From Pedobacter ureilyticus (GTDB taxonomy: Bacteria; Bacteroidota; Bacteroidia; Sphingobacteriales; Sphingobacteriaceae), in contig NZ_SSHJ01000007.1 of the NCBI RefSeq assembly GCF_005925345.1, forward strand, positions 66,479-130,478: 64,000 nucleotides of DNA, given 5' to 3'. The position numbers were made by a program, and so were the translations under genes. Position 1 is the first letter of the stretch, and each line of letters begins with the position of its first letter. Below are positions 1-8,939 of the stretch, piece after piece. The notes beneath the pieces are model-generated. The model saw nothing but the letters and a program-made list of their open reading frames with translations, was not told the DNA's origin and did no database searches.

Positions 1-873
1 GGCTGAGATCTGATAAATACGTCCATCCTCTGTCTTCCAATTAGTGTATTTTAAAGAAAATGAAGACATTACCGGTCCATTTGTAAGTATATTAAAATTT
101 GTGCTGTCTATATTGTGAACAGTATCTGTTATTAAAACGCCAAGCCTATTTAGTTTTTTATTGATAAGAAGCCCAACTCCACCTAAACCGACAGAATTAC
201 CAACAGGTAAAATATCCCGACCCCAATCTTTCAAAACGTGATAATTATCTTCAACTGCACCGCTGGATGTAAGTCCAACATTTTTAGGCGACATCCAAGA
301 TACCCGTTTACCAAAAAGATCTTTCGAGTTTCTTCCATCAAAATAATGTCTGAAACCAACCTTGTCATTTTCCCAAGTAGGCCCATCTGTCTGATAAGGC
401 TCATAACCTAGTAGTGACGGCAACATATAAGGATAAAATGTATCTTTTTTAAGTGTAACAACTGGGCTAGTCGAAGAACTTCTCTTACCGAATCGGATGG
501 TGGACCGTGCTACAAAAACTGGTTTATGAGTTTGCCATTCTACAAACACTTTAACCATACTTTTTGGCTTAATATTTAAAACAAAAAATAAATTATCCCA
601 TTTCCCGTCAGCATCGAAATCTTCTGTTTGCGATGGAATGGTTGTCCCATTTGCCAACTTCAATACTGGATAAAGTTTACCCGTAACTCCCAAAAAAAAA
701 GATCTCTTTAAACTTATATCCTTATCTTTAAGATATACAGAAGAATTATTTTTCACCTGCAAAGAGGTAGTGCTATTTTTTAAAAACTTAGTTATTTTTT
801 TTGAACTGGCCTTTTGAGTTAACAACACACCGCACAATATCATATAGAAAACTAATTCAATTACTCTGCCCAT
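1..873 (-). CDS. DUF4861-family secreted protein, C-terminus outside window
   Basis: The minus-strand frame opens at an ATG at 871-873 and stays open to the window edge, giving 291 codons. Residues 1-22 form a hydrophobic signal peptide. The motifs YQTDGPTWENDKVGFRHYFD and GRNSKDLFGKR, followed by a Gly-rich segment with GGVGLL, match my recollection of DUF4861 proteins. These are periplasmic proteins of unknown biochemistry found in polysaccharide-utilisation loci, often with pectin or uronate enzymes. It lies downstream of susC, susD and the DUF5017 gene on the same strand, so it is probably the next gene of that operon. The family call is from memory of motifs, and the function is unknown. 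Confidence 0.7.
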   Translation of the reverse strand, partial: MGRVIELVFYMILCGVLLTQKASSKKITKFLKNSTTSLQVKNNSSVYLKDKDISLKRSFFLGVTGKLYPVLKLANGTTIPSQTEDFDADGKWDNLFFVLNIKPKSMVKVFVEWQTHKPVFVARSTIRFGKRSSSTSPVVTLKKDTFYPYMLPSLLGYEPYQTDGPTWENDKVGFRHYFDGRNSKDLFGKRVSWMSPKNVGLTSSGAVEDNYHVLKDWGRDILPVGNSVGLGGVGLLINKKLNRLGVLITDTVHNIDSTNFNILTNGPVMSSFSLKYTNWKTEDGRIYQISA

Positions 874-908
874 AAAATTTAAAACAAGTATTTACCAAAC
901 CAAAAAGC

Positions 909-1886
909 TTAATTTACGATAATTGTTACTTCTTTAACAACACTTTTGACATTCTTGTCATCAGTATTAGTGGCAACGAATGCTACTTTAAAAGTACCTG
1001 CAGTTTTAAACACATATGAATGTTGTTTTAAAGGAAGGTCAAGATAGCTTTTAATTACAATTCCGGCATCAGGTCTGGTCTTTTTCAAATCTATTGCAGA
1101 GGTGATTAACCAATCGTCATTTTCATCATTATTCACCGTAGTTCCGGGATCAAAAGTAATAGGATAAGCATTTCTGAGCACTACACCACTTGAATTTACC
1201 GAAGCTGTTAAAGATGACTGATTCCAATCACCGACATTCCAAGCATTAAAACCTGAATTACTATTTTTCACACTCAACTGAACCCAACCTGTATTAGCAA
1301 AAGTTGAGAATAAGGGAGTATTTGTACCATCAGACAAAACATTATTAAGCGTTATATTTTGAAGTGACCACTTACGCTGAGGTTGACTTGGATACTTTTT
1401 GCCTTGAGCACGAAAAGCAATATTAACCTTATCGGCAGTATTAAAATCAGATATATCAACAGCATCTGATGTAGTATAAGCAGTTGATAAAGAAGTTGGC
1501 CATTTTGTATTACGATTTGTAATATCTGTCCATGTAGCAGAAGCAATTGAAGTGGCATCATAGCCATTTAGGTTCGTAGAAATCAGTAAACTCAATGGCT
1601 CAGCATTAGCCAGCAGTCCATTTGTCATTGAAGATTGAAAAGAAAGCTTATTAATGCCGGAACTGGTTAATCGTTCTCTGTTATTATAACGGCTACCAAC
1701 GGTTCCCGAATAAAAAACAATCACATCCGGGCTACCTGAAATATTAAATACAGCGGTATCTCCAACATGAAACATTGTTTTTTCTATATAAATATTAAAT
1801 CCATCTGGAGAATCAGTAGTATCTTTTTTACAGGATACAATTACAGTTATAAAAAGAAGCATCGAAAATTTTAAAATATTCTTCAT
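909..1886 (-). CDS. DUF5017-type surface lipoprotein of the SusCD operon
   Basis: This 325-aa protein has a signal peptide ending in a lipobox (VIVSC, Cys19), so it is an outer-membrane lipoprotein. The early segment with FHVGDTAVFNISGSPDVIVF and YSG, then a later WxITS-type segment, is typical of DUF5017 proteins encoded beside SusC/SusD. The C-terminal strand pattern (GTFKVAFVATN) looks PKD- or Ig-like. By position just after susD it is a SusE/F-like accessory glycan-binding lipoprotein. The gene starts 17 bases after the susD stop, so co-transcription is likely. Substrate is not inferable. Confidence 0.75.
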   Translation of the reverse strand: MKNILKFSMLLFITVIVSCKKDTTDSPDGFNIYIEKTMFHVGDTAVFNISGSPDVIVFYSGTVGSRYNNRERLTSSGINKLSFQSSMTNGLLANAEPLSLLISTNLNGYDATSIASATWTDITNRNTKWPTSLSTAYTTSDAVDISDFNTADKVNIAFRAQGKKYPSQPQRKWSLQNITLNNVLSDGTNTPLFSTFANTGWVQLSVKNSNSGFNAWNVGDWNQSSLTASVNSSGVVLRNAYPITFDPGTTVNNDENDDWLITSAIDLKKTRPDAGIVIKSYLDLPLKQHSYVFKTAGTFKVAFVATNTDDKNVKSVVKEVTIIVN

Positions 1887-1902
1887 AGTGTTATAATTAA
1901 GA

Positions 1903-3813
1903 TTACCAACCTGTATTTTGCGTAAGTGCCCTATTCCTACTTCTTTCCACCGCTGGAATTGGCAGTAATTTATATTTTATAGGATTAGATAAAAAATTGT
2001 TTGCAGCTAAATTGGCAGCTACCTGATAGGTAGTTGCAAGGCCTGTAGTATTGGCGGCAAGAAGGTCTTGCATTGCCTCTTCCATTTTACCCCAACGAAT
2101 AAGATCGTTGCGCCGTTGCCCCTCAAAACAAAGTTCCCTAGACCGTTCATCCATGATATCCTGAATATCAAATGTAGATACATCAAGCACAGGTACCGGC
2201 GTTCTATAGTCATACCCAAATGCCCGCCTTCTCACCTGATTATAATATTCAACGGCCACAATAGAAGGTGCACCATTTACTTTTAAATCCGCTTCCGCCG
2301 CAATTAATAAAACATCAGCATACCGGATTATCGGAAAATTACAAGAAGTGTTATTTTGCAGACGAACCGGAGGAAGTTCTAGTTCATATTCTCTACGCCA
2401 CTTACCAACAGTTCTTTCGCCAACAGTAGGATATCCCGAGCCGCCTTTTGTAACAGTAATAGCGGTTATCTTACCAGCACTTACAGTTGCTGTAGCCGTC
2501 GCAATATTTGCGGTAGCCGTTACGGCTTGTGTTTTTGTATTATTAGTTGCGTATGATGTAAAACTTACATTAGCTGTTGTGTAACCCGATCCAGGATTAT
2601 CGATTTGTACAGATGTTATAGCTCCTGTGTTTGACACAATAGCGGTAGCCGCCGCACCTGTTCCAGTAGGACCAGTTATATTCACTTTTAGAGTATAATA
2701 CTTATTTTTAGTTGCGTCTTTATAGCCATAAGGTGCAATTGCCCAGTCTCGTCTTTGATCGCCTGGAGCATATAGCTTATAAAGCTTTGGTGTACAACGA
2801 TAAATACCGCCAGAAAATCCCACTAACGCTCCAGGTGTCGCTATTGTAGAGTAGACCCCCATGATTGCTCCTAAAGTTTGAGTTACAGGGTATGTTAAAT
2901 TCGCATAGGCTCCTGTTGCCGCAGATTTAGATAAAAATGAAGCATCCCATATTCCCTCTGCAACATTGTTATCTCTTCTATTATTTTGCATGTTATTGAC
3001 AAACAATTTACTATAGGCCGGCGTAATAGAATCTAAAACCAAAGGACTATTATTAAGAGAGTGAGCATTCGATTTAATTACTTTCTCTGCCCAAAATAAT
3101 GCTTCTTTATATTTAGTTTCATCATTTATTGGATTACCTGCCATTGATAAACAGACTCTAGCAAGTATAGCTTGAACAGCAGATTTAGTCACTCTTGATG
3201 TGGTATTTTCTTGCGCCATAGTTGGAACCATCGCTTCCGCTTCTATCATTTCCTTTAGAATATATGCATATATATCTTTTGACGGTTTTCTTGGTAAATT
3301 AAAATCTATTCCCATGTCTGATGTAAGTGTAGTCTTCAAAGGTACATCACCAAAATGCGTTACTAGCAAGTAATAATAATAGGCTCGCAGAAATTTAGCC
3401 TGCCCTTTTAGGCTTGTTCGCTTTGCATCGTCCATTTTAGGCTGGTCTGCTACATTCATAATAATATTTACCCGTTCAATTCCGCTATACAAATGTCGCC
3501 AAAGCGTGTTTACGTTTACTTCATCATTAGCAATGTTATAGTGTTGGGTTAAAGCTGCAGTCGTAGCTGTGGTTCCAGAACGGAAACTTTCGTCCGTCCC
3601 CCCATTAATGTAGCCCCACAAACCTTGTCCGTAAGTAGCATCTTGACTTAAGATATTATAAGCAGCAGCTAATTGGTTTTGTAACTGAGCTTCAGTTGAA
3701 AAATCTGCTGTCTGAAACCAGGTTGGATCAAGGCTTACATCCCATTTATTGCATGAGGTAAAACACAGCGTTAGGCAAAATGCTACGGCCAAATATTTTG
3801 TTATTTTTTTCAT
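1903..3813 (-). CDS. susD-like: SusD/RagB-family nutrient-binding lipoprotein with a repeat insert
   Basis: A lipobox (LCFTSC, Cys21) anchors this 636-aa protein to the outer membrane. TPR-like helices with FLRAYYYYLLVTHFGDVPL, the C-terminal block ERSRELCFEGQRRNDLIRWG and the ending NPGW-like TQNTGW are diagnostic of SusD/RagB. It caps the SusC barrel and binds glycan. It is longer than usual because residues about 372-460 hold a low-complexity Ala/Thr/Gly-rich stretch with two copies of a pattern like ITSVQIDNPGSGYTTANV and ITAITVTKGGSGYPTV, which is unusual for the fold. It lies between susC and the DUF5017 lipoprotein. Confidence 0.93.
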   Translation of the reverse strand: MKKITKYLAVAFCLTLCFTSCNKWDVSLDPTWFQTADFSTEAQLQNQLAAAYNILSQDATYGQGLWGYINGGTDESFRSGTTATTAALTQHYNIANDEVNVNTLWRHLYSGIERVNIIMNVADQPKMDDAKRTSLKGQAKFLRAYYYYLLVTHFGDVPLKTTLTSDMGIDFNLPRKPSKDIYAYILKEMIEAEAMVPTMAQENTTSRVTKSAVQAILARVCLSMAGNPINDETKYKEALFWAEKVIKSNAHSLNNSPLVLDSITPAYSKLFVNNMQNNRRDNNVAEGIWDASFLSKSAATGAYANLTYPVTQTLGAIMGVYSTIATPGALVGFSGGIYRCTPKLYKLYAPGDQRRDWAIAPYGYKDATKNKYYTLKVNITGPTGTGAAATAIVSNTGAITSVQIDNPGSGYTTANVSFTSYATNNTKTQAVTATANIATATATVSAGKITAITVTKGGSGYPTVGERTVGKWRREYELELPPVRLQNNTSCNFPIIRYADVLLIAAEADLKVNGAPSIVAVEYYNQVRRRAFGYDYRTPVPVLDVSTFDIQDIMDERSRELCFEGQRRNDLIRWGKMEEAMQDLLAANTTGLATTYQVAANLAANNFLSNPIKYKLLPIPAVERSRNRALTQNTGW

Positions 3814-3906
3814 GTCGTTATATTTTTTCAGTGATGATGAACTTATCTTAATGTATTAATTTTTTGATTACAAGAATATGATAAGATTCATTTGAAACCT
3901 TTTTGA

Positions 3907-6900
3907 TTAAAATGTTGCATTAAGCCCTAATGTTACAGTAAGTGTGCGAGGATATGGTGTAAAATCATATCCACCAGCCAAAGCTGTATAACCACTACTA
4001 GGCTGAATATAAGTGTACCCATCCCCTCCTCCGGCAATAGCGCCAGAAGCCCCATTACTAGTACGATATGTTGAAACTTCGGGATCTTGTCCAGAATACT
4101 TAGTAAGTGTAAATATATTTTGTGCTGAAGCAACAAAACTTAAATTACTAATCCTTAATCTTTGGACTAAGCTTTTGGGAAGTGCATATCCTAAAGATAC
4201 TGTTTTCAAGCGTATATAGGCTCCATCTTCAATATAACGTGATGACATGCGATAATTTGACGTCCCTGCATCTCCTCTTGTGTACCTAGCACGAGGTATA
4301 TCATTGGTTGGGTTAGTTGGGGTCCACCTATTGGCTACTGTAGCAAATTGGTTATATGTTGTGGGAAATCCGCCAGCCTCGAATATTACTTTATTAGCGT
4401 TTAATATTTGAGAACCATAACTGTACTGCATAAAAACATTTAATGTAAAGTTTTTATAGGAGAAATTATTCGAAAAACCTCCGGTAAATTTAGGAAGAGG
4501 GCTGCCCAAAACTGTTTGATCATCATCATTAACAATACCATCATTGTTTAAATCCTGATACTTAGGATCGCCAGGCTGAACATTAGCTGCATAGGTAGCC
4601 TGTCCATTCTTCAGCGAATAGCTTCCGTCAGCAAGTTTATCAAAGTCACTATATTGATAAACTCCCCCCCATTTATAACCATAAAATTGAGAAATTGACC
4701 CTCCTGTTTTAGCTATCCAAGCTGTAGCTGTTCCCGTTTGTGCCCAAGGAGTTGTTTTCACGTCAAATCCATCATAAAATTCAAGGATAGTATTTTTGTT
4801 AAATGCAATGTTAAAATCTGTTGACCAGCTGAAATTTTTCTTCTTAATATTCAAAGAATTAAAGGTAAACTCAAACCCTCTGTTTCTCACAGAACCTGTA
4901 TTTTGATACTGCGTATTGGCTCCATTACTATACCCAGCAAGGCTTGCAATTGATACACCAACTAAAAAATCAACTGTCTTTTTATCATAATAATCAGCCT
5001 CGACAGAAATTCTACTATTTAAAAAACTAAGATTTAAGCCTAAATCAAGTTCAGTGGTAGTTTCCCAGGTTAGCTGGTCGTTACCATAAAAAAATGGAGC
5101 TAAACCCATTGAATAATTATTATTAAAAGGGTAACCTGTAGCATAGTTAAGTGTCATTTGAGATAGATAACTAAAATCACCTACTTTATTATTACCTACG
5201 GAACCGTAACTTAGTCTAAGTTTTCCATCATTTAAAATCTTTTTAAGCCCTTTCATGAAAGGTTCCTCTGAAAATCGCCAAGCTACAGCTCCAGAAGGGA
5301 AAAAACCCCACTGTTTGCCAGGTGAAAATTTTGAAGACCCATCAGACCTTGCACTTACAGTGAATAAATATTTATCAAAGGCTGTATAATTTACCCTGCT
5401 CAAAAACGAGTACATCTGCCACTGCGAACCGTTTGTATTTGGTGAACTGGCTACTCCAGTATAAAAGCTTTCTATACCGAATGTTTCTTGCGCCTGAGGG
5501 ATATTAGTTACCCTAAAGGCCCTAAGGGAATTTCTTGCATATTGGTAAGTAAAGCCAACTAAAGCATCTATTTTATGGTCTTTACCTATACGCGTACTGT
5601 AGTTAAGCAGATTTTCACTGAGATAACTTTGATTTAACGTATTTGACGTATTTCCATTGATACCAAATGTGTTAGGTATCGCTCCAGCAGTATTGGTATA
5701 TAAATTCCCTTGTTGGGTTTTTGAATTATAAAAGTTTTCATTTTTAACTTCTGTCCCACTGTATCCACCAGAAATTCGCAGCTTGAATTTATTAAGGAAC
5801 GAATATTCTAAAAATCCATTCAAAGTGGTAGTATTCCTAATAGAACTACGGTACTCGTTTTGCGCCTGTACTAGGGGATTTACCAAATTTCCTCCCAAAG
5901 TGGCATTCCCTGCGCCATTGATAAAATCATCTATTGCAGTACTATCAATCTCAGAATTTAGTAAATCTTGATTTCCCACTCCTGATACTGGCCGATACTG
6001 CCGCATTCCCTGAACAACTCCGCCTCCGTTTCCTGAAGTTGGCACAGTTCCGAAACTTTCCGTATTTGAGAAAGATGATTTAATCCCAACTTTAATATTT
6101 TTATTTACCTTTTGGTCCAAAGATACTCTTCCATCATACTTCTTTAAGCCAGTATTTATGATAATTCCCTTTTGATCAAATAAAGACCCGCTTACCGAAT
6201 ATCTGGTATCCGCAGTCCCTCCAGAGAGATTTAGAGAGTGTGTTTGCTGTAATCCAGTTCTCAATAATAAATCCTGCCAGTCATAGCCAGCTTCATTTCT
6301 ATACGACTCCAAATCTCTTTTAATACTACCTGTTAAAGGATCGTAGCCTAAATAAATAATATTATTGGTTACTATTTTAGACACGCCCGTACTTCTTATA
6401 GAATCTAACTCTAACTGTAGCTTAACAAATTCATAAGGATTTAGCATTTCTACGCGATTAACATCTTTTTGAACGCCATAATTAAAACTATAGTTAATTC
6501 TGGCTGGCCCAACTTTACCTATTTTAGATGTAATTATAATTACGCCATTTGCACCCCTAGCACCATAAATTGCGATAGATGATGCGTCTTTCAAAACCTC
6601 TATTGACTCAATGTCATTCATATTAATAGAGTTCACATCCATATTTTCTACCGGAAAACCATCAACAACATATAAAGGTGAAGCATCCTGTGTAACAGAA
6701 CTGCCTCTTATAGTAATTTGAGAAGCTGCGCCAGGTTGGCCATCACCTGAACTGACATTTACCCCGGCTATACGACCGGCTAAAGCTTGATCGAAAGATG
6801 CTACGGGCGCTTTTTGCATGTCTTCGATATTAGCTTTACCAACAGATCCAGTAAGGTCTCTCTTTGCAACAGTACCGTACCCTATCACAACTACGTCATT

Positions 6901-7254
6901 TAGTACAGAAACATTTTCTTTCATCGAAATTCCCTTCCCATCCACATTTAAAGCTAAAATTTCACGTTCTTGAAACCCAATAGATGAAAATATTAGTAAA
7001 CTTTGCTTGGATGGGACCGTAATAGAAAAGATTCCCTCGGCGTTAGTTAATGTAGCTGTGTTAGTACCTTTAACTTTAACATTAACCGACGGCAATGGCT
7101 CTCCTTTAATGTCAGATACCTTACCCTTGATTTTAATGCTAGCTACTTGAGAATGCGCATCATAGGCGAAAAAGAGTATAGTGATTAAGCAAATGCCGGA
7201 AATAACAACTATTCTTGCAAGACCGCAAGTCAAGTTTAGTTTTAAATTACTCAT
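3907..7254 (-). CDS. susC-like: SusC/RagA-family TonB-linked outer-membrane transporter
   Basis: This 1115-aa protein has a signal peptide (about residues 1-36), a carboxypeptidase-regulatory-like domain (IKGKVSDIKGEPLPSVNVKV), a DVVVIGYGTVAKRDLTGSV segment, a plug domain with PLYVVDGFPVENMD and IESIEVLKDASSIAIYGARG, and a long beta-barrel ending in NATF with a terminal aromatic. It imports oligosaccharides across the outer membrane with SusD using TonB energy. A LacI-type operator palindrome lies 74 bp upstream of its start, so it is probably the first gene of the operon running through susD, DUF5017 and DUF4861. The substrate cannot be told from sequence. Confidence 0.96.
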   Translation of the reverse strand: MSNLKLNLTCGLARIVVISGICLITILFFAYDAHSQVASIKIKGKVSDIKGEPLPSVNVKVKGTNTATLTNAEGIFSITVPSKQSLLIFSSIGFQEREILALNVDGKGISMKENVSVLNDVVVIGYGTVAKRDLTGSVGKANIEDMQKAPVASFDQALAGRIAGVNVSSGDGQPGAASQITIRGSSVTQDASPLYVVDGFPVENMDVNSINMNDIESIEVLKDASSIAIYGARGANGVIIITSKIGKVGPARINYSFNYGVQKDVNRVEMLNPYEFVKLQLELDSIRSTGVSKIVTNNIIYLGYDPLTGSIKRDLESYRNEAGYDWQDLLLRTGLQQTHSLNLSGGTADTRYSVSGSLFDQKGIIINTGLKKYDGRVSLDQKVNKNIKVGIKSSFSNTESFGTVPTSGNGGGVVQGMRQYRPVSGVGNQDLLNSEIDSTAIDDFINGAGNATLGGNLVNPLVQAQNEYRSSIRNTTTLNGFLEYSFLNKFKLRISGGYSGTEVKNENFYNSKTQQGNLYTNTAGAIPNTFGINGNTSNTLNQSYLSENLLNYSTRIGKDHKIDALVGFTYQYARNSLRAFRVTNIPQAQETFGIESFYTGVASSPNTNGSQWQMYSFLSRVNYTAFDKYLFTVSARSDGSSKFSPGKQWGFFPSGAVAWRFSEEPFMKGLKKILNDGKLRLSYGSVGNNKVGDFSYLSQMTLNYATGYPFNNNYSMGLAPFFYGNDQLTWETTTELDLGLNLSFLNSRISVEADYYDKKTVDFLVGVSIASLAGYSNGANTQYQNTGSVRNRGFEFTFNSLNIKKKNFSWSTDFNIAFNKNTILEFYDGFDVKTTPWAQTGTATAWIAKTGGSISQFYGYKWGGVYQYSDFDKLADGSYSLKNGQATYAANVQPGDPKYQDLNNDGIVNDDDQTVLGSPLPKFTGGFSNNFSYKNFTLNVFMQYSYGSQILNANKVIFEAGGFPTTYNQFATVANRWTPTNPTNDIPRARYTRGDAGTSNYRMSSRYIEDGAYIRLKTVSLGYALPKSLVQRLRISNLSFVASAQNIFTLTKYSGQDPEVSTYRTSNGASGAIAGGGDGYTYIQPSSGYTALAGGYDFTPYPRTLTVTLGLNATF

Positions 7255-7327
7255 ACAAATTGGTTATAATATTTGGTTAATATATCCTTAAGCGGAAAAA
7301 CTTAATAGCTATACAATAATAAAAAAA

Positions 7328-7341
7328 CTAAACCGGTTTAG
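7328..7341. promoter_or_regulatory. LacI-type operator palindrome upstream of susC
   Basis: The 14-bp sequence CTAAACCGGTTTAG is a perfect palindrome with a central CG, the usual form of LacI/CcpA-family operators. It lies 74 bp before the susC start. A closely related copy precedes the ROK gene, and both continue as TTTAGCAA. No lacI gene is in the window. Confidence 0.65.
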
Positions 7342-7390
7342 CAAAATTTTAATTTTTTTTTAAAAAAAGTAATTTAATATACTACAATGA

Positions 7391-8290
7391 TTAGTAGAAT
7401 AGAGGCAAATTATTTAGATTTTTATCTATGCTAGCCCCCATGATTGCTGCATCTTCACCGAGTAGACTCATTCTTAAAATAATATTGTTATTTTCTTTCG
7501 CAATTAATGACTCTAATCTTTCCCAAAACATATAATTAGCTTTAACAATATTACCACCGATAATTACAATTTCTGGGTTTTCATTTTTCGACACAACATT
7601 AATAAAATTACTAAGGTTTTGAGAAAACTCCTCGAAGATTATTTCGACCTCCTTTATATTTTCTGTTAAGGACAAGAGCTCCTTAACCCCCAAAATTTTT
7701 TTTGAAGTAAGCTCATAATATCGGTTTACAAACCATCTTGATGAAATATAATCTTCGGCTATACCATCATTAAATTTTGAACTTCCAAAATTAATATCCC
7801 TAGTAACACCATTTTTACTAACAGCGGATCCTAAGCCCGTACCTAATGTTAATCCTAATACAGATTTAAAACCCTTAGCTGAGCCATATAAAACTTCTCC
7901 ATTTAAAAAAGCTTCAGCATCATTTCTGAAAGTTATTTGCTTTGAATCTACCTGTAATCTTTCTGCCAAAGCCTCTCTTATATTAATACCATAAAGAGAT
8001 TCATACTTATTCATATTAATAATCCAGGATATTCCAGATTCATAATCGAAAGGGCCAGGCATAGCTATCGCTATATTTAGAAACCTCTTGTCTACATCAT
8101 TGCATACTGTTCCAATTGCCGAGCTCCAATCATTAAGTATAGTATCAGAATCTGCATTAGAGTCAATATCTCTACACACTTTTGAAGATAATATAACTTG
8201 TCCCTCCACATTATCAATTAATGCTGCTGTTATATGAGACCCACCGATATCTACACCTAATATTAAAGGGTTTTTTCTAGTAATTGGCAT
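7391..8290 (-). CDS. ROK-family sugar kinase-like protein
   Basis: The N-terminus carries the ROK phosphate-1 signature (LGVDIGGSHITAALID), and GLTLGTGLGSA is the second phosphate-binding loop. RNDAEAF supplies the presumed catalytic Asp. The frame extends upstream to 8341 only through a TTG codon, so I place the start at the ATG at 8288-8290 (299 aa), giving MPITRKNPL. The Cys-rich zinc motif of many ROK kinases (GCxxGCxE) is not visible and no DNA-binding domain is present, so it may be a divergent sugar kinase. It shares a LacI-type operator with the susC operon and probably phosphorylates the released sugar. Substrate unknown. Confidence 0.85.
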   Translation of the reverse strand: MPITRKNPLILGVDIGGSHITAALIDNVEGQVILSSKVCRDIDSNADSDTILNDWSSAIGTVCNDVDKRFLNIAIAMPGPFDYESGISWIINMNKYESLYGINIREALAERLQVDSKQITFRNDAEAFLNGEVLYGSAKGFKSVLGLTLGTGLGSAVSKNGVTRDINFGSSKFNDGIAEDYISSRWFVNRYYELTSKKILGVKELLSLTENIKEVEIIFEEFSQNLSNFINVVSKNENPEIVIIGGNIVKANYMFWERLESLIAKENNNIILRMSLLGEDAAIMGASIDKNLNNLPLFY

Positions 8291-8381
8291 TTTTTTAAAA
8301 ATTTTATATGGCAAACAAAGTATGAATAAACTTAATATCAATATTCCAACTACATACGCTGAAGCCCAAAGCTAATAATAG

Positions 8382-8393
8382 TAAAGCGGTTTA
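8382..8393. promoter_or_regulatory. second LacI-type operator, upstream of the ROK gene
   Basis: TAAAGCGGTTTA is a one-mismatch version of the palindrome before susC, and the match continues into TTTAGCAA on the right. It lies about 90 bp upstream of the ROK ATG. The pair suggests one unseen LacI-type regulator for both units. Confidence 0.55.
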
Positions 8394-8939
8394 GCAAGAT
8401 ATTTGTCACAGTTTTAAATAAGCGTTAAAAAGAATCAAATATTAACGCTGGCATTTGAATTCAGAAATCAAATAAAAATTTTAAAACCACTTGAGAAATC
8501 AAAACCTTAATTTTAAAGTCTAAAATATCTCATAAGCATCAGCGCATAATATAATGTTATTAATAAGGTTTCCGACAAATATTCTACAGCGTGAGGCGAA
8601 GGCCTGTGATCTGAAAACTTCATTCTATAGCATATTAAATAGACAATTTAACTTTGCTTAACCATATAAAATATATTTTCATAGTTTCCCAATTACTCGA
8701 TTTCAATATCCAACACCTTATATATAATACTAAAAATAAAGTTTACCAGCCTGTAACAATTTTCTAGTGACCCTGATAAAATACTACCAAGTCTTAATGA
8801 ACCACTCAGATGCTTTTTACCATTATATTAGAACGAGTACAAATATTCAAAGCCACGCTAAATAAAAACTACCAAATTATTTTATTAGGGCGTTTCAGTT
8901 TGTCGTAAAATTGTTTTGGATGGCACTTCGGCAATGGTT
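8394..8939. other. AT-rich gene-free stretch between the ROK gene and the mobilisable element
   Basis: No open frame with coding character, no RNA gene and no clear repeat is seen here. The base composition changes from AT-rich to more balanced near 8880, just before the coupling-protein gene. The left end of the mobile element is therefore probably in this stretch, but I found no direct repeat of the tRNA-side junction to fix it. Confidence 0.4.
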
